DNA of 64,000 bases from a virus: positions 1-64,000 of the IMG/VR virus record IMGVR_UViG_3300020418_000005, one strand, 5' to 3'. Made by a program: the position numbers and the translations under genes. Under the pieces are notes generated by a model. The model had not been told where the DNA came from. It saw nothing but the letters and a program-made list of their open reading frames with translations, and ran no database searches. This document shows, in pieces, positions 41,907 to 51,946 of the stretch. Numbering within the stretch: the first letter of the stretch is position 1; every line of letters starts with the position of its first letter.

Positions 41907-44900
41907 TTAGAATGCAGCGACTGCTCTTATATCTTGAACTTTAGGAACGTAGGAGGGATCTACTCCTTTCATTACAACCTTGATAGCGAATGATGAATAT
42001 TCTGGTAAATTAGAAGCACTATATTTTAAATCTTGATAAGAAGATTGTTTCTCTACAATACCTGATATAGTATTCTCACTTGTTGCTATATCAAAGACAT
42101 CTGGTTCTCCTGATGTATTGAAATATATCCAATCAATATCTTCAAAGTTCTCTTGACTAGAAGCTTTCTTAAATTTATAGAATACTTGAAGATCACTAAT
42201 ATCTCTAACATTTGCTAATAGATGTACATCAATAGCAGTTGCAGGACTTTGTATAGTAACTTCTTTAGTTACATACTTAGCAATAGCAGAACCATTTTTA
42301 GATGTATCCTCAGCAACAAAGTCCAATCCATCTGTATATAATACCTTTCCAACCTCAAGATATGCATTCTCTTCATCTGGTTGAGTAGGATATTTAATAA
42401 AGTCCCCTACACGGAATATATCAGGAAGTTGATCTCCAGTTACTGCATTTCTATTATAAAGAGCACTGTCTATAATTCTATCAGTAAAACTATCATTGAT
42501 AGGATTTACATCAACTCTTAATGTTAACTGCTGTGTTTGAGTATTCCAAATAGTTGCTTTACCAGTAATGACGTTATCATAAGTTTCATTCAATATGTTT
42601 GGATTACGTGCAACAATAGTAGATGCATCAGCGATAGTTGCAAATACTTGTGATGGATTTGAATCTACAGTAACACTTGTAAGATCTAATTGATTTCCTA
42701 ATGTTACTGTTTCTCCTTTCTTGAAGAATTGACTTGTTTTAACTCTAACATATACAACACTACCATTAACTCTTGCAATAGTACCAGTTGTTTTTGTAGT
42801 TAAACCTTTAATTGTTTGATCTGCTTGTAATTGTGTTGCACCATTACCAGCAAGATTAAATTGATATACAGGGAAGAATTCTATAATTTGATCTCTTCTA
42901 CCAAATCTATCTTCTTGTCCAGTAGCATTTTCAATTCTATTGCTTACTGTTTTGACAGTAGCACTTGACAAGTCTATTGCTGGACTTAAATGAGACACAT
43001 TAGACGATAAAGTCATTTTATATGTAAGTGACTGACTTACACTATTCAAAGTTTCATTAATACTAGATGCAATAAATTTTTGATTAGTAAAATAGTGTGG
43101 TTCATTTAAGAATGTCTTTTCATATTCTGATTCTGAATATGAAGTATAATTTGTTGTTGTAGAATCAACAGGAATAACATTAGTTGTCTTAACACTAGTA
43201 TCTAAAGTAGTTCCAGTAAATGTTAAGTATGATACTTGTGGATATAATGTTTCATATTTTCTATTGAAAGAAGCATACACAAAATCTCCACCTCCAACAG
43301 AGTTGCCAGCAGCTTGAGAACTTGATTGTATGTTATATGTGTCAACACCAGAATTACTTACTTGGAATAGTGTGCTATTTAAAATAGATGCAGTCACACC
43401 ACCAATTTCTGATGCACTTCTATAAAATACATATGACTTACCACTATCTTCAAATCCATGATCTCTATGAGATACTTTAACGATAGAGTTATTATTTTTG
43501 AATAGTTTAGAAGTAGAATTTGTATTTGCACTTGCATTAGTTTCAAATGGATTACTCTCTAACAATTCATATCCAAGACTTTCATTCTTAATTAAAAGTT
43601 CTGCTGGTCTAGATGTATTAAACTCTGCACGATACATTGTGAATTTAAGATCCTCAAATATATCCTCTGTCCAACTCTCAGTGTTTTGTGATCGGTAAAC
43701 CGAACCTAGTGAAGGTTGGGTTGTAATGACCGTACTTGTTGCTATGTCGGTTTCCCCTAACTTAGATGACCATAATTCATAGTCAATAGAATCTGTCTCA
43801 ATTACGAGAGCATATTCTGTATCATTTTGTAGATACACTGGATAATCAAATCCAAAATGTGTAGGAGTTGTTGATTGTGTAACACCCTCTGTATCAACCG
43901 CTACACCCATTCTAACTGCTGGTGTATCTATTTCTATAAAGGTTTCTATTTCACACCCTCCAGCACCATTTCCGACACCTTTCACAACAACTGATGGTGC
44001 TTCTGTATATCCAAATCCACTAAGTGCTATTTCAGCATTGTAAATTTTACCACCAGATACTTCAATACTTGCTGTAGCAGTAGATCCACCAGGTAATTGT
44101 GGACTTTCTATTGTTAGAATTGCACTGTCATAATTTTGACCAGGATTTGTAACTCTAATATCAGATAACTTACCACTATCCTTTGCAATAGCAAGAACAA
44201 AATCTGTACCGTCAGTTGCATTAGCAAGAGTTACAGATGGAATAATTAGATCTTCGTTTGGTAAGAATGATTTACCATTATGATTACTTAGAACAACAGT
44301 ATAACACTGTTCATTAGTGAGACTATATTTACCAGAGGCAGTAGCAACTAACTCTACATTATTTTTATCAAATACTTTAAGTATAGGACCTGATGCAGTA
44401 GAAGATGCACCAGTAACACTTTCATTTTTGTAAATTGCCATGTTACCACTAGCAAAACACTTAAGGAAAGTATTTGGTGTTAATGTTTTTTCACTGCCAG
44501 GTACAATATTTTTTGCTGGTTTTTCAGCATCTACATTTGTGATGTATGTTTTTACTGGTATGGTTGCACTTTTCTTATTAAAGTAAAGATCAACACCAGT
44601 TATAAAACAACCACCATCTAAGTTTTCTATCTTAAATGTTTGTGCAAGAGGATTAGGTCTTACAGGATTATCAGTATTACTTTCAATTAACTGTACACCC
44701 TCGTTAGATTTAAAGATAGATGGTTTTGTAGATACAATACTAGAAGGATTTTCTGGAAGAATACCAGTAGCATAGTACTTAACTTCTGTATAACTATCAA
44801 CATCTGTTTTTAATGCATTAGTAGCACTAGATGTAAATCTAAATGTTAAAGTTCCAACAGTAAAGTTTAATTCTTCTGCTGATGAATCATATCCAACAGT

Positions 44901-47900
44901 ATCAATATCTCCACCCCATATAGCATTTTCATTAGGAGGCGATCCTGCTGGTAAAATAATTAAACCAGATGCGTTACCATATTCATCTGTAGTTATAGGA
45001 CCGTTGAATGCTGATAGAGAGTTTCCTGCAATACCAGTATATCTAAGATCAGGATTAACCCAACGACTAATATCTCTACCCTCTAAGAAAACATATAGTC
45101 TTGTATTAGGTTTCATTCTACCAACCTTAAATTTGATAGGTTTACTTCTTGCAAAGAATGATAGAGATGTTGAAACTATATTATCACCAACAGTTTTAGT
45201 TTGTAATCCTTTACCAACTTCGTTATTTGATGGACTAATATTGGAAGAACTTCCAACTGAAGCACTTTGTACAGATGTATTAGCAACTTGTGTATTAACT
45301 TCTCCTAATGAATTAATTGCAGTAAAGGAAGATGATGCACCTACCCAGTTAATAACAAATGAATTATGTAAACTAGAGAAACTTTCTTTTACACTTTCTT
45401 TTGCCAAGAATATATTGAATAGATCTGTATTTGTATCTACAACAACTGGTTCTATACTATCGTCATACCATTGATCAATTGATGGAGACACATCACCATC
45501 ACCAACATATTGTAAAACAACAAATGGGTTTGGATTTACTGTAGCAGAAGCAAAACTATTTCCTAATAAAGATAGTGGAGAATATGGTAATGTCACCATA
45601 TGTCCTGTTTTCTTATATCCAGATACTGCTCTTTGATCTTCTCTTGTATTAACCTCTACCAATCCTACAGAATCTTCTTTAGATTGTGGACGTAAAACAG
45701 ATTGTTGAGCATCAATAGCACAACGATAATCTAATGATCTAAGACTACCAACTTTATGTGCTTCAAAATTATCTACAAAGAATCCAGACTTAAATCTGTC
45801 TAGACCAATCTCATCCTTAACTTGCATGTTAAGTGCTTGCTGTTCTAGTATGCTAAGTGTGGTGTAGTATTCTAATCTTTCAATACGCTTCTCTAATTTA
45901 CCAATGTCACGCATTGTGTAACGACGATTGTCTACAGGAGTAATTCTTACATCTTTACTTGTCTTAGTAAATGCAGGAATATATGCGTAGAATAAGGGTA
46001 CAGCATCTTCTAATGTATCTGGTTTGGTTGGATTGAGTGATGAGTTACCTTCTTTAACTATAAACTGACCTTTCTTATCTAAGAATATACCATCAATACG
46101 ATCTAAGTATTGTACTTGACTGAATGAGAATGTGTATTCTAAATTTCTATCGGGAGCAGGACTACTAGAAACTATAGCACCAGCACCAGAGAAAGATCCA
46201 GTTGTTACTTCTAAAGTAGAAGTATCAAGAAAACCAGGTATAATAGTGGAACTATCAACTTTAGGTCTGAAGTCTATTACATTTTTTAATTCTACAATAC
46301 CAAGAACAGATGAATCAAATGTTGGAATCTCATCTTCTGCGACTCCTGCTTCATGTAGATAACTATCAATAGTACAGAAATCACCTTGTGAATGTTCAAA
46401 GTAATCAAATGATATAACAAGTTGACCTGTAGTCTCTTCAAAACCAGGTTTTAAAACTATTCTAGAAACATCGTAAATTGTATCTCTTTGTCCATCATCA
46501 AATGTATATCTAGATGTTACATCAGTACCAGAAATTATATTACCAGCAGTGTCAATCTCAGGAGGTTGTGATGATGTTCCTTCATATATGTAATTTAATT
46601 TAAACGCATCTGCATAAGATAAAATTTCTACAACCTCTGTGTCATAATCTGTACCTCTTAATGGCACAACACGATCACCAGCAGATGTAACTGTAATTCT
46701 TTTGTTTCTAACTACAGTTTTAAGTCTTGGTTTTGCATTAGATACTTCTAAAGTTGCAGTCAACTTAAGTTTAGGGAATGTTCCGTTTGTAGGAATAGTA
46801 CCAAAGTATGTTGTTGGTAAACTTAAACTAATACTACCAGATGTAAGACCACTAGCAGTATCAGTAGCAGATGAGATACTTACAGAATCTTCACTAACAT
46901 ATACAATGTCACCTTCAATAATGTCAGGTGCATCGCCAGGATCTAAAACAGTAATAATATAATTCTCTTCACTAAATGCAGCAAATCTCTGTGTACCAAA
47001 TGGTAACTGTGCAGCAAATGTAATTGTACCACCACCTGTAGTTGCAGTAGTCACAAAATCTCTACGGAAATAATATTTAATCTTAGTGTCATTTCCACCA
47101 GCAGAAATTTTAGATACTTGTTTACTACCAGTTGAGTATAGTAATGTGCCACTTGTAGAATTGTCTACCTTTGGACGTAATCTAACAATACTTGCATTAG
47201 TGACTGCAGCGGGTAAAGCTGTATCTAGATAAATTCTAGATTTGTATGACCCTTCCTGTTGTGTAGCATACTGTACAATTGCTCTAACAAGATTATTGTT
47301 ATCATCAGAGAATTGTACAAGATCACCTTGTTGTACTTCTGTTGATGCATCTGCACTAAAACTTGTTGATTCAATAAATGTAGATCCTACTGAACCAAAA
47401 AATGAGTAGTCGGTTACAGTTTTAATTTCAGAGTATAGTTGACTATCAACAACAACGTCTGCCGAAAAAGTGTTTGCATTACCAGAACCATAAGAACAAC
47501 CTATAGATTTTACATTTTGAGGTGTATATGTTGTTACTGTATCTCTGTATAATACTACTTCAAGATTAGCTGCAGCAGAAGGATTAGCTGCTCCATCAGG
47601 ATTTATTGCAGATACAGCAGGAGGTTGTGCATATTCTATGTTTACAGCAGATCTATTACCAATAGCTGCTTTATAAATTTTACCATCTGTAGTTCTAGAT
47701 AATACAATTTTAGAACTATCAAATTCAAGACCATTAATTAATAAAGAACAACCTTCAGCATAACCTAATCCCCTATCTTGTACAACAAAATGTGATATTG
47801 TATTTTCTCTTGCAATTCTTACAGTGCTACCACTTTCATCTCTAATTGTTTCACCAGGTAAGAATCTACCAGATAGAGTTTTTACATATAGTAGTACACC

Positions 47901-50012
47901 TGTACTATAAACACCAGATGCAGTACCTTCTACAACACCATATGCACCACTGTTAATACCAAATACATACTTACCTTCATCAAATGCACCAGTGCCACTA
48001 GGAACTGACTCTAAAACTATTTTAGTAAAGAACTGTGGGTCAAAGTATGAAAATCCAAATGTTGTATTGTATGCACTAGTTCCTGCAGCAAGACGACCTT
48101 TAGATATCACAATGTCTGAATCTGAATTAAAACCAGATCCTCTTTGCTTTAAGAAGAAATTATTTGGTTTTACTTTACCAATTACAGGTGTGATAGTAGG
48201 AGAGTAATCTACAATAAATCCAAATTCATCTCCAGAGTTGTTAGTTTGAGCGTCTGCTTCAGTCAAAAATATTTTTCTATTAAATTCACCATCAGATAAA
48301 TCATATTCTAATAATAACTGTTCTAATTCATTCTTAGGACCATATACTGTGAGTTCTAAAAACTTAATGTTTGTCGATGAATTAACAAGTGGTTTATTTG
48401 TTTTGGCAAAAGATAATGTTTTAAAAGAACCAATTGCTGTTGGAGTGCCAACATCACTTCTTGTCTTGATATAATACAGAGTTCCAAATGTAGTTTGGAA
48501 ATTTGCATCTGTTACAGAACCTATAAGTGTAGTTGTGTTGGTTATCTGAAGTGTGATAGTTTTGATACCATCATCAGGAGTAAAGTTAATACCTCTTCTA
48601 CTAATTGTCTGTCTATGATCTGTAGATAATTCTGTATTGTTCAATCCCACAGAACCATCGTTAAATGTGCTGTATAAAAACACATCAGGATATGCAGTAA
48701 GATCGGATCCCTCTTTGTTTAAAGGAACACTACCAAATACATTAGTTACACTGAATGATGGAAGACCTTTAGATTTTAAATTTACATTGTCAGTAGAAAG
48801 ACTTTCTCTTGCCTTATTAATCTCAAGATACTTAGTTTCCTTATTAACTATCTCATAACCCTTGATGTATGCTTTACCTGGTCCTATGCTTGCAACCATT
48901 TTTTTAGCAGACTCAGATGCGTTATATCCGTTATACAAACCAAAAGCATCTAAGGCATATAAACCTCTATTACCATCTTTCTGTGCCCATTCTCGAACAT
49001 CCACTGAGAAATTATCTACAACATAATCTCCAGATTCATCAAATGTTCTACGAGCAAGTGTTTGTTCTAATACACTGAAATCTGTTGATTCAATTTTTCT
49101 CTGGATTACTCCTCTTGATACTGTAAGAAGTTGTATAAAATTCTTATCAGTAATTGCATTAAGAGCAAATTCTTTTAATACTAAGGATATTTTTAATCTA
49201 TGTCCGCCAGGTGCAGTATAGTTAGAAGAACCTATTGCATTGTCATATAAAGATGCATCTTCTTCTGGAGTTACAATTTCTTCTTTAATTGTAAAACCAA
49301 CTTTAGCAGATGGTAGATCAAAGTATTCATCTATAACTAATAGTTCTGAATCACAACGAACAAAATAACCATTAACAAAGTAAATACCTTCTTCTACCTT
49401 AACAGCAGAACCAAATCCCATGGCAGGACTTTCTAATGAAGTTACCTCACCTGAGTCAGGATCAGTTATTTTAATACTAGTCGGTAGAACACTACCATCT
49501 GTACCTACAACGAGTAAAGGAGTATTGACACCATCAACTACCTCTAGAGTCTCACCTTGTCTAAATGTAGTCTCAGTGTTAGACGAACCACTATTGACGT
49601 AATTTACAAACAAAGTATCTGCTGTGCTTTCTGTTGCCAGTTTCGTAGAAACTATTCTTCCCTTGACACCAGAAGTTAACCCAATAAGTTCTTCACCAAC
49701 TAATTGAGTTATATCGTATTTTTTATAAACAATATTGTTACTACCATCGTTTACTGCAACTTCTGAAACAGATGATAGTTTTACGTAATCTAATTTTGTG
49801 TTAAGTCCTACTTCACCAGGAATAACAAGTTCGCCTTGCTTAAAGGCATATTTTCCAAAGCTCTCTACTTGGTTTTGAAGAATTGATTGAACCTGTGTTA
49901 GTTCTCTACCTTGGATAGAATAGCCAGGTCTGAAAAGAATCTTATAAAAATTCTTTTTCGCATCAAAATCTTCGTAATATGGGCTTACGTTTAGGTTCGT
50001 CTTTTGAGGCAT
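41907..50012 (-). CDS. Giant virion structural protein (DUF4815-type, 2701 residues)
   Basis: The N-terminus KTNLNVSPYYEDFDAKKNFYKILFRPGYSIQGRELTQ is the typical opening of phage structural proteins of the DUF4815 type, found with T4-like baseplate genes. A helical stretch near 1340-1370 (KLEKRIERLEYYTTLSILEQQ) probably forms a trimeric coiled coil. The rest consists of many beta modules, including GEELIGLTSGVKGRIVS near 105 and SGFGYTEAPSVVVKG near 1990. Two to three proteins at this position in cyanomyoviruses replace T4 gp9 to gp12, so attachment of fibres to the baseplate is a likely role. A late promoter motif lies 37 bp upstream. Confidence 0.8.
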   Translation of the reverse strand: MPQKTNLNVSPYYEDFDAKKNFYKILFRPGYSIQGRELTQVQSILQNQVESFGKYAFKQGELVIPGEVGLNTKLDYVKLSSVSEVAVNDGSNNIVYKKYDITQLVGEELIGLTSGVKGRIVSTKLATESTADTLFVNYVNSGSSNTETTFRQGETLEVVDGVNTPLLVVGTDGSVLPTSIKITDPDSGEVTSLESPAMGFGSAVKVEEGIYFVNGYFVRCDSELLVIDEYFDLPSAKVGFTIKEEIVTPEEDASLYDNAIGSSNYTAPGGHRLKISLVLKEFALNAITDKNFIQLLTVSRGVIQRKIESTDFSVLEQTLARRTFDESGDYVVDNFSVDVREWAQKDGNRGLYALDAFGLYNGYNASESAKKMVASIGPGKAYIKGYEIVNKETKYLEINKARESLSTDNVNLKSKGLPSFSVTNVFGSVPLNKEGSDLTAYPDVFLYSTFNDGSVGLNNTELSTDHRQTISRRGINFTPDDGIKTITLQITNTTTLIGSVTDANFQTTFGTLYYIKTRSDVGTPTAIGSFKTLSFAKTNKPLVNSSTNIKFLELTVYGPKNELEQLLLEYDLSDGEFNRKIFLTEADAQTNNSGDEFGFIVDYSPTITPVIGKVKPNNFFLKQRGSGFNSDSDIVISKGRLAAGTSAYNTTFGFSYFDPQFFTKIVLESVPSGTGAFDEGKYVFGINSGAYGVVEGTASGVYSTGVLLYVKTLSGRFLPGETIRDESGSTVRIARENTISHFVVQDRGLGYAEGCSLLINGLEFDSSKIVLSRTTDGKIYKAAIGNRSAVNIEYAQPPAVSAINPDGAANPSAAANLEVVLYRDTVTTYTPQNVKSIGCSYGSGNANTFSADVVVDSQLYSEIKTVTDYSFFGSVGSTFIESTSFSADASTEVQQGDLVQFSDDNNNLVRAIVQYATQQEGSYKSRIYLDTALPAAVTNASIVRLRPKVDNSTSGTLLYSTGSKQVSKISAGGNDTKIKYYFRRDFVTTATTGGGTITFAAQLPFGTQRFAAFSEENYIITVLDPGDAPDIIEGDIVYVSEDSVSISSATDTASGLTSGSISLSLPTTYFGTIPTNGTFPKLKLTATLEVSNAKPRLKTVVRNKRITVTSAGDRVVPLRGTDYDTEVVEILSYADAFKLNYIYEGTSSQPPEIDTAGNIISGTDVTSRYTFDDGQRDTIYDVSRIVLKPGFEETTGQLVISFDYFEHSQGDFCTIDSYLHEAGVAEDEIPTFDSSVLGIVELKNVIDFRPKVDSSTIIPGFLDTSTLEVTTGSFSGAGAIVSSSPAPDRNLEYTFSFSQVQYLDRIDGIFLDKKGQFIVKEGNSSLNPTKPDTLEDAVPLFYAYIPAFTKTSKDVRITPVDNRRYTMRDIGKLEKRIERLEYYTTLSILEQQALNMQVKDEIGLDRFKSGFFVDNFEAHKVGSLRSLDYRCAIDAQQSVLRPQSKEDSVGLVEVNTREDQRAVSGYKKTGHMVTLPYSPLSLLGNSFASATVNPNPFVVLQYVGDGDVSPSIDQWYDDSIEPVVVDTNTDLFNIFLAKESVKESFSSLHNSFVINWVGASSSFTAINSLGEVNTQVANTSVQSASVGSSSNISPSNNEVGKGLQTKTVGDNIVSTSLSFFARSKPIKFKVGRMKPNTRLYVFLEGRDISRWVNPDLRYTGIAGNSLSAFNGPITTDEYGNASGLIILPAGSPPNENAIWGGDIDTVGYDSSAEELNFTVGTLTFRFTSSATNALKTDVDSYTEVKYYATGILPENPSSIVSTKPSIFKSNEGVQLIESNTDNPVRPNPLAQTFKIENLDGGCFITGVDLYFNKKSATIPVKTYITNVDAEKPAKNIVPGSEKTLTPNTFLKCFASGNMAIYKNESVTGASSTASGPILKVFDKNNVELVATASGKYSLTNEQCYTVVLSNHNGKSFLPNEDLIIPSVTLANATDGTDFVLAIAKDSGKLSDIRVTNPGQNYDSAILTIESPQLPGGSTATASIEVSGGKIYNAEIALSGFGYTEAPSVVVKGVGNGAGGCEIETFIEIDTPAVRMGVAVDTEGVTQSTTPTHFGFDYPVYLQNDTEYALVIETDSIDYELWSSKLGETDIATSTVITTQPSLGSVYRSQNTESWTEDIFEDLKFTMYRAEFNTSRPAELLIKNESLGYELLESNPFETNASANTNSTSKLFKNNNSIVKVSHRDHGFEDSGKSYVFYRSASEIGGVTASILNSTLFQVSNSGVDTYNIQSSSQAAGNSVGGGDFVYASFNRKYETLYPQVSYLTFTGTTLDTSVKTTNVIPVDSTTTNYTSYSESEYEKTFLNEPHYFTNQKFIASSINETLNSVSQSLTYKMTLSSNVSHLSPAIDLSSATVKTVSNRIENATGQEDRFGRRDQIIEFFPVYQFNLAGNGATQLQADQTIKGLTTKTTGTIARVNGSVVYVRVKTSQFFKKGETVTLGNQLDLTSVTVDSNPSQVFATIADASTIVARNPNILNETYDNVITGKATIWNTQTQQLTLRVDVNPINDSFTDRIIDSALYNRNAVTGDQLPDIFRVGDFIKYPTQPDEENAYLEVGKVLYTDGLDFVAEDTSKNGSAIAKYVTKEVTIQSPATAIDVHLLANVRDISDLQVFYKFKKASSQENFEDIDWIYFNTSGEPDVFDIATSENTISGIVEKQSSYQDLKYSASNLPEYSSFAIKVVMKGVDPSYVPKVQDIRAVAAF

Positions 50013-50048
50013 CTTACTCCGCCAATAATACTAGTATTCTCGTCATAT

Positions 50049-50056
50049 TATTTAGC
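50049..50056 (-). promoter_or_regulatory. Late promoter motif GCTAAATA for the 2701-residue gene
   Basis: The minus strand reads GCTAAATA 37 bp upstream of the start, in the 59-bp gap after gp8. A 12-bp palindrome (AATACTAGTATT, 50027-50038) lies between it and the ATG, and GGAG is the likely Shine-Dalgarno. Confidence 0.55.
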
Positions 50057-50071
50057 GAAGTTTTTTAATGC

Positions 50072-51886
50072 TTAGAATTCAATTACTAACTTGATATCTT
50101 CGATCTGGTCAGGTGCACGAGTAATTAGTCTTCTATTCTCAACATAAATTACCTCACCTGAGTTATTTTCAATCTCAGGAGCAGCAAGTCCAGATGAGAA
50201 TGTAACACCTAATAGTGTAGAACCATATGAAGTATCTACGTTACCAGATGCAGTAGAAAGTTCTCCAGTAATTGCATTAGAACCATTAGACTCAAATGCT
50301 TTTACCACACCAGAATCTGTGTGTGCATCGTTTGTTTGGATATACTTAAGAACACCAGCAGTTGTAGAACCACTATCTAATGTCCATGATACAACTGTAC
50401 CATACGCTGTACCACCAGTTACAGTCTGAGTAATTTTCTCATCAACTGTGTAATCTGCAGAAGCACCTGTGATCTTGATTGCTTTCAATCCAGATAATGT
50501 GTCAGCAGTAGCAAATGTTGTAGTACCCCAGTTAAATGGATCTGAAATAATACCTATTCTACGGAAGTCGTTGTCTACAGGGAAGTCTCCAGAACCTTCA
50601 GAGTATGTAAGACGAATGTTAGTCATAACACGCTTACCATTGAGTTCTACTTCTTGATCAGAACCATGACCACCTTCTGGAGCCATGACTACTTCAATAG
50701 CACCAACAGCAGAAGCACCAGTTGTTACAGCAGATGATAAACCAGCATTAGAGAATAGGTTACCATTTCCTAATAGTACGTTACCATAAGTGTAACCTGA
50801 TCCACGTGCTTCGATCTCAGCAGATGTGATTGTACCAGCACCATTTGTTACAAACTTAACCTTACCACCTGTTCCGTCACCTTTAATACTTGTGTATAGA
50901 GTCTGTGAAGCAGGAAGACCTGATCCAGCATTCTCAATAAGTGCAACATCAACTGCACCAGCAACAGCGATACCAGCAACTGCAGTTCTACTTACGTTAG
51001 CAGGAAGAACGATTGGCATAAAGTCTGATGAAAGGAACTTAAGAACATCATCAGTAGGGATAGTATACATATACTTCCAGATGTATCCTGCACCAGTTGA
51101 CTCTGTGTAAAGACCAGTTGCTGAGTCATAGTTTCCACCAGCTACATATGGTTCTTCTGTTGCGTTCTGTCCTGTAGTGTTGCTAGGGTTCTCTCCATTA
51201 TAGAGACACTTAAATACTTCGTAGTATGAGTTCATTACATAGAACTTAGCTTCTGAAATGCTTGTAGCACCAGTTGCAGTTGATTTACCAATCTGTCCAC
51301 CGCCACCAGGTGTAGCAGAGTAATCTGGTTTCCACATATCAAACTTGGGGTTAGCAACTAAATCCCAGTTATAACGGCGGATAACTGTTCTTGCAAAAGA
51401 ATCAGTAATACGTTTGGCAGCAATTAATTCGTCGTATAGAGCAATCTTCTCTCTCTGATTATCTAGAGGAAGTGGTGGAACATCTTCTGTAGCGTAACGA
51501 TATACACCAGAGACTGCTGTAGCACCTGTGTCAGAACCACCAGATCCACCTGTTCTACCTTTTAATGCAGATCCTAGAGGAGGAGCAGAGTTAACACCAT
51601 TACTTCCAAAAACGTCGGTTAATAATAAAGCGGTGTCATATACTGCTGCAACTGTGGCACGAAAAGCAGTTGATCCATATGTACCCACATAGACTTCATT
51701 CCCGACCACGAAAGCCGTAGAGTTCTTGGTATGTATTTCCAGATATGCTTTCCACGGTTGTGGTCTACCCACAAAGAAATACATTCTTGATCTTTCCGCA
51801 CTGGTGTCTGTCGCACCTTCGGTTAAAGATTCTAAAAATTGTTTAGCGTTAAAAATTCTAAACTTATCAGAGATAATAGCAGCCAT
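50072..51886 (-). CDS. gp8: Baseplate wedge protein gp8
   Basis: gp8 is a wedge component that binds gp6, gp7 and gp10 in T4. Recognition rests on the N-terminus (SDKFRIFNAKQFLES, then YFFVGRPQPW at about 36-45, equivalent to the SKFR and FGRSEPW of T4 gp8), on the region LYDELIAAKRITDSFARTVIRRYNW, and on its position after gp6 and the gp7-like gene. It has 604 residues, against 334 in T4; the added C-terminal part includes GSGL/GSGYTYG beta modules near 315-365 and a KITQTVTGGTAYGTVVSW module near 478. Two TATAAATA late motifs lie 41 and 53 bp upstream. Confidence 0.9.
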   Translation of the reverse strand: MAAIISDKFRIFNAKQFLESLTEGATDTSAERSRMYFFVGRPQPWKAYLEIHTKNSTAFVVGNEVYVGTYGSTAFRATVAAVYDTALLLTDVFGSNGVNSAPPLGSALKGRTGGSGGSDTGATAVSGVYRYATEDVPPLPLDNQREKIALYDELIAAKRITDSFARTVIRRYNWDLVANPKFDMWKPDYSATPGGGGQIGKSTATGATSISEAKFYVMNSYYEVFKCLYNGENPSNTTGQNATEEPYVAGGNYDSATGLYTESTGAGYIWKYMYTIPTDDVLKFLSSDFMPIVLPANVSRTAVAGIAVAGAVDVALIENAGSGLPASQTLYTSIKGDGTGGKVKFVTNGAGTITSAEIEARGSGYTYGNVLLGNGNLFSNAGLSSAVTTGASAVGAIEVVMAPEGGHGSDQEVELNGKRVMTNIRLTYSEGSGDFPVDNDFRRIGIISDPFNWGTTTFATADTLSGLKAIKITGASADYTVDEKITQTVTGGTAYGTVVSWTLDSGSTTAGVLKYIQTNDAHTDSGVVKAFESNGSNAITGELSTASGNVDTSYGSTLLGVTFSSGLAAPEIENNSGEVIYVENRRLITRAPDQIEDIKLVIEF

Positions 51887-51926
51887 TGTTTTTCTGTTCC
51901 GACGTTATTGTAATATGTGCCTGAGT

Positions 51927-51934
51927 TATTTATA
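51927..51934 (-). promoter_or_regulatory. Late promoter motif TATAAATA, proximal copy, for gene 8
   Basis: The minus strand reads TATAAATA 41 bp upstream of gp8, followed upstream by a second identical copy 12 bp away. Confidence 0.65.
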
Positions 51935-51938
51935 CGTT

Positions 51939-51946
51939 TATTTATA
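51939..51946 (-). promoter_or_regulatory. Late promoter motif TATAAATA, distal copy, for gene 8
   Basis: The minus strand reads TATAAATA 53 bp upstream of gp8. It overlaps the last codons of the 3663-residue gene. Tandem copies of the late element, about one helical turn apart, are seen only here in this window. Confidence 0.55.

Noticed and set aside
45004-45474. A plus-strand open frame inside the 2701-residue gene
   Set aside because: It is the antisense of a long minus-strand gene with clear protein features, and its own translation resembles no known protein.
50027-50038. 12-bp palindrome AATACTAGTATT in the leader of the 2701-residue gene
   Set aside because: It is short, AT-rich and single in the window, so an operator or terminator role is not supported.
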